A stretch of DNA of 6,487 nt. Source: Deltaproteobacteria bacterium. Its GTDB lineage: Bacteria > Myxococcota_A > Polyangia > HGW-17 > SLPX01. Of this stretch, positions 5,436 to 6,487 are shown one piece after another. A program made the translations under genes and the position numbers. Under the pieces are notes generated by a model. That model was not told the DNA's origin. It was given only the letters and a program-made list of their open reading frames with translations, and searched no databases. The stretch is taken from contig JAABSF010000152.1 of assembly GCA_011390535.1 (NCBI GenBank), positions 1-6,487 of the forward strand. The letters are read 5' to 3'. The number at the start of each line of letters is the position of its first letter. The first letter of the stretch is position 1.

Positions 5436-6056
5436 ATGGGAACAAGTAGCACTCTACCCAATTTGACTGATTCCTACGGCAATCATGTTACTTCTCAATG
5501 TCAGATTTGCAGTTTGCCCTATTCAGAAACTAATTTAGTGGATTCATCAACCGATAAGATGCGAATTGAGGCACTTCTTGGGGACACTCCGTCATCCAGT
5601 TCAACGAAGTTAAATTCTGAGGATAATTTGGAAACTTCACAAGCTGTCGCAAAATTAAAAAGAGAACTCTCTATAAGTGAAAAGATAATAGAGACAATAG
5701 ACAACAAACATTACAAAAAGCTTGAATCTGTAAGAAAATATATGATTTCGTGTGATGATATACTTGAACAGAGTTTCTGTTTATTCAAGGCTCTTGAGGA
5801 TGGAACAGAGACTCCAAACGCAGAATCTTTGGCAGGTGTCCTCTATATGCATTGGGCAAGATTACGATGTGTGCTGATCGAAGAAGCAGAAATTTTCAAA
5901 CTTTGGTATGAATTATCAAAAATACTTAATGGCAGCGAACAACGCATTCGAGTCCCAGAACGTTTTGTCCACAAAACTGAAAAAGAGCCTCCAGTAGAAA
6001 CAAATGTTGCCCAAGTGTTGGCAACTTTACACGCACAGTCCTCTCTGGAAGGCTAA
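5436..6056 (+). CDS. Hypothetical helical protein, middle gene of cassette
   Basis: I do not recognise this 206-residue protein. Its ATG follows the previous stop with no gap, and GAGG (5424-5427) lies 8 bases upstream. The N-terminus holds a C-Q-I-C pair (22-25) and a Ser-rich, probably disordered stretch (about 50-65). Residues 66-115 are helical and charged (AVAKLKRELSISEKIIETID) and may form a coiled coil. Residues 117-163 look like a compact helical unit (FKALEDGTETPNAESLAGV, then HWARLRCVLIEEAEIFKLWY). The tail is proline- and acid-rich. No signal peptide, membrane span, enzyme motif or nucleotide-binding loop is seen. Residues 117-135 align without gaps to residues 80-98 of the next gene. 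Position between two conserved-looking partners suggests a shared complex or coupled function, which is inference. Confidence 0.85.
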   Translation: MGTSSTLPNLTDSYGNHVTSQCQICSLPYSETNLVDSSTDKMRIEALLGDTPSSSSTKLNSEDNLETSQAVAKLKRELSISEKIIETIDNKHYKKLESVRKYMISCDDILEQSFCLFKALEDGTETPNAESLAGVLYMHWARLRCVLIEEAEIFKLWYELSKILNGSEQRIRVPERFVHKTEKEPPVETNVAQVLATLHAQSSLEG

Positions 6057-6058
6057 CC

Positions 6059-6487
6059 ATGCCCATATTGGTAACACCAAAAAACGGTCCACTTTCTCAA
6101 GGGGATTTACTAAAAGAAATATATTTTCACACTACAGGAACGGACGGCTCTCCAAATGCAACCGACGGTTTTGGGCTCGTCCTTTCACGAGACTGTGTTT
6201 CTCTGCGGTCAGAAAAAATCATAGTTGCCTTTGTCAAAGAATACAAATTCAACAAACCAGAAGAGGATATTTCGATAAAAACCTTTCGACGATATTTTCA
6301 AGCAATTCGAGACGGGGCAGAAACACCAAACTTTTTCTATCTTGGAAACATTCCCGGAAAAGAGAAAAGATATTGCGCTTGTCTTGACCAGATTTTTACA
6401 ATTGAAGTTCCTAAAGAAGGATCATCCAGACGGGAATGGATTGATAAGCACAGAGTTTCAAGACTGGATGAACAGTTTATTCGTGCC
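6059..6487 (+). CDS. Hypothetical protein with QGDLL and LSRDC motifs, partial (3' end beyond right edge)
   Basis: The frame from ATG 6059 is open for 143 codons to the window edge. A strong GGAAGG site (6047-6052) lies 6 bases before the ATG, and the start is 2 bp after the previous stop, so it belongs to the same operon. Visible landmarks are S-Q-G-D-L-L (13-18), G-L-V-L-S-R-D-C (39-46), F-x-A-I-x-D-G-A-E-T-P-N (80-91), FFYLGN (92-97) and C-A-C (106-108). The combination of an N-terminal QGD and a later LSxDC core recalls a group of uncharacterised bacterial proteins that I cannot name with certainty. No signal peptide or membrane segment is seen. A longer-looking frame at 6004-6387 is out of phase and overlaps the middle gene; this frame is better because of its ribosome site and spacing. 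Confidence 0.82.
   Translation, partial: MPILVTPKNGPLSQGDLLKEIYFHTTGTDGSPNATDGFGLVLSRDCVSLRSEKIIVAFVKEYKFNKPEEDISIKTFRRYFQAIRDGAETPNFFYLGNIPGKEKRYCACLDQIFTIEVPKEGSSRREWIDKHRVSRLDEQFIRA

Noticed and set aside
6004..6387. Plus-strand frame of 127 codons at the start of the third cassette gene
   Set aside because: It begins inside the middle gene with no ribosome site. The frame from 6059 has GGAAGG at the right distance, stays open to the edge and has a more natural composition.
1..6487. CRISPR array, tRNA, rRNA, transposase or integrase
   Set aside because: Looked for on both strands; no regularly spaced repeats with spacers, no cloverleaf, and no recombinase motif were seen.

Overview
The window looks like a chromosomal accessory stretch from a Gram-negative bacterium, probably of the deltaproteobacterial type (Myxococcota or Bradymonadota-like). 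This is an inference from two genes. One is a Hanks-type Ser/Thr kinase with a cysteine-rich N-terminal leader. The other is an L,D-transpeptidase lipoprotein with a cysteine-rich C-terminal tail. Both styles are common in those lineages, and no rRNA or other taxonomic marker is present.

Layout from left to right. (1) 1-1423, minus strand: a large Ser/Thr protein kinase, open at the left edge, with an intact catalytic core and a low-complexity tail containing a 5-residue repeat. (2) 1424-1771: a non-coding leader region. (3) 1772-2383, minus strand: a HigBA-type toxin-antitoxin pair. The antitoxin is intact. The Gp49/HigB-like toxin is split by a one-base deletion in a G run and had not been resolved as a single reading frame. 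(4) 2384-2747: a divergent regulatory region holding a polypurine tandem repeat and a 16-bp direct repeat. (5) 2748-3084, plus strand: an intact VapB antitoxin followed by a VapC toxin that ends after 42 residues. (6) 3085-3321: a gap with possible gene debris. (7) 3322-4452, plus strand: an L,D-transpeptidase lipoprotein. (8) 4656 to the right edge, plus strand: three tightly packed genes, namely a TIGR04255-family protein, an unrecognised helical protein, and a protein with QGD and LSRDC motifs that runs off the window.

The kinase and the transpeptidase would act in signalling and in envelope building. They show no direct link to the two toxin-antitoxin remnants between them. In both toxin-antitoxin pairs the toxin is broken and the antitoxin is complete, so the middle of the window reads as a decaying accessory island. 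The last three genes are the best candidate for an undescribed system. They are spaced like an operon (0 and 2 bp between genes), each has a good Shine-Dalgarno sequence, and the second and third proteins share an ungapped motif around D-G-x-E-T-P-N. Their function cannot be read from sequence alone.
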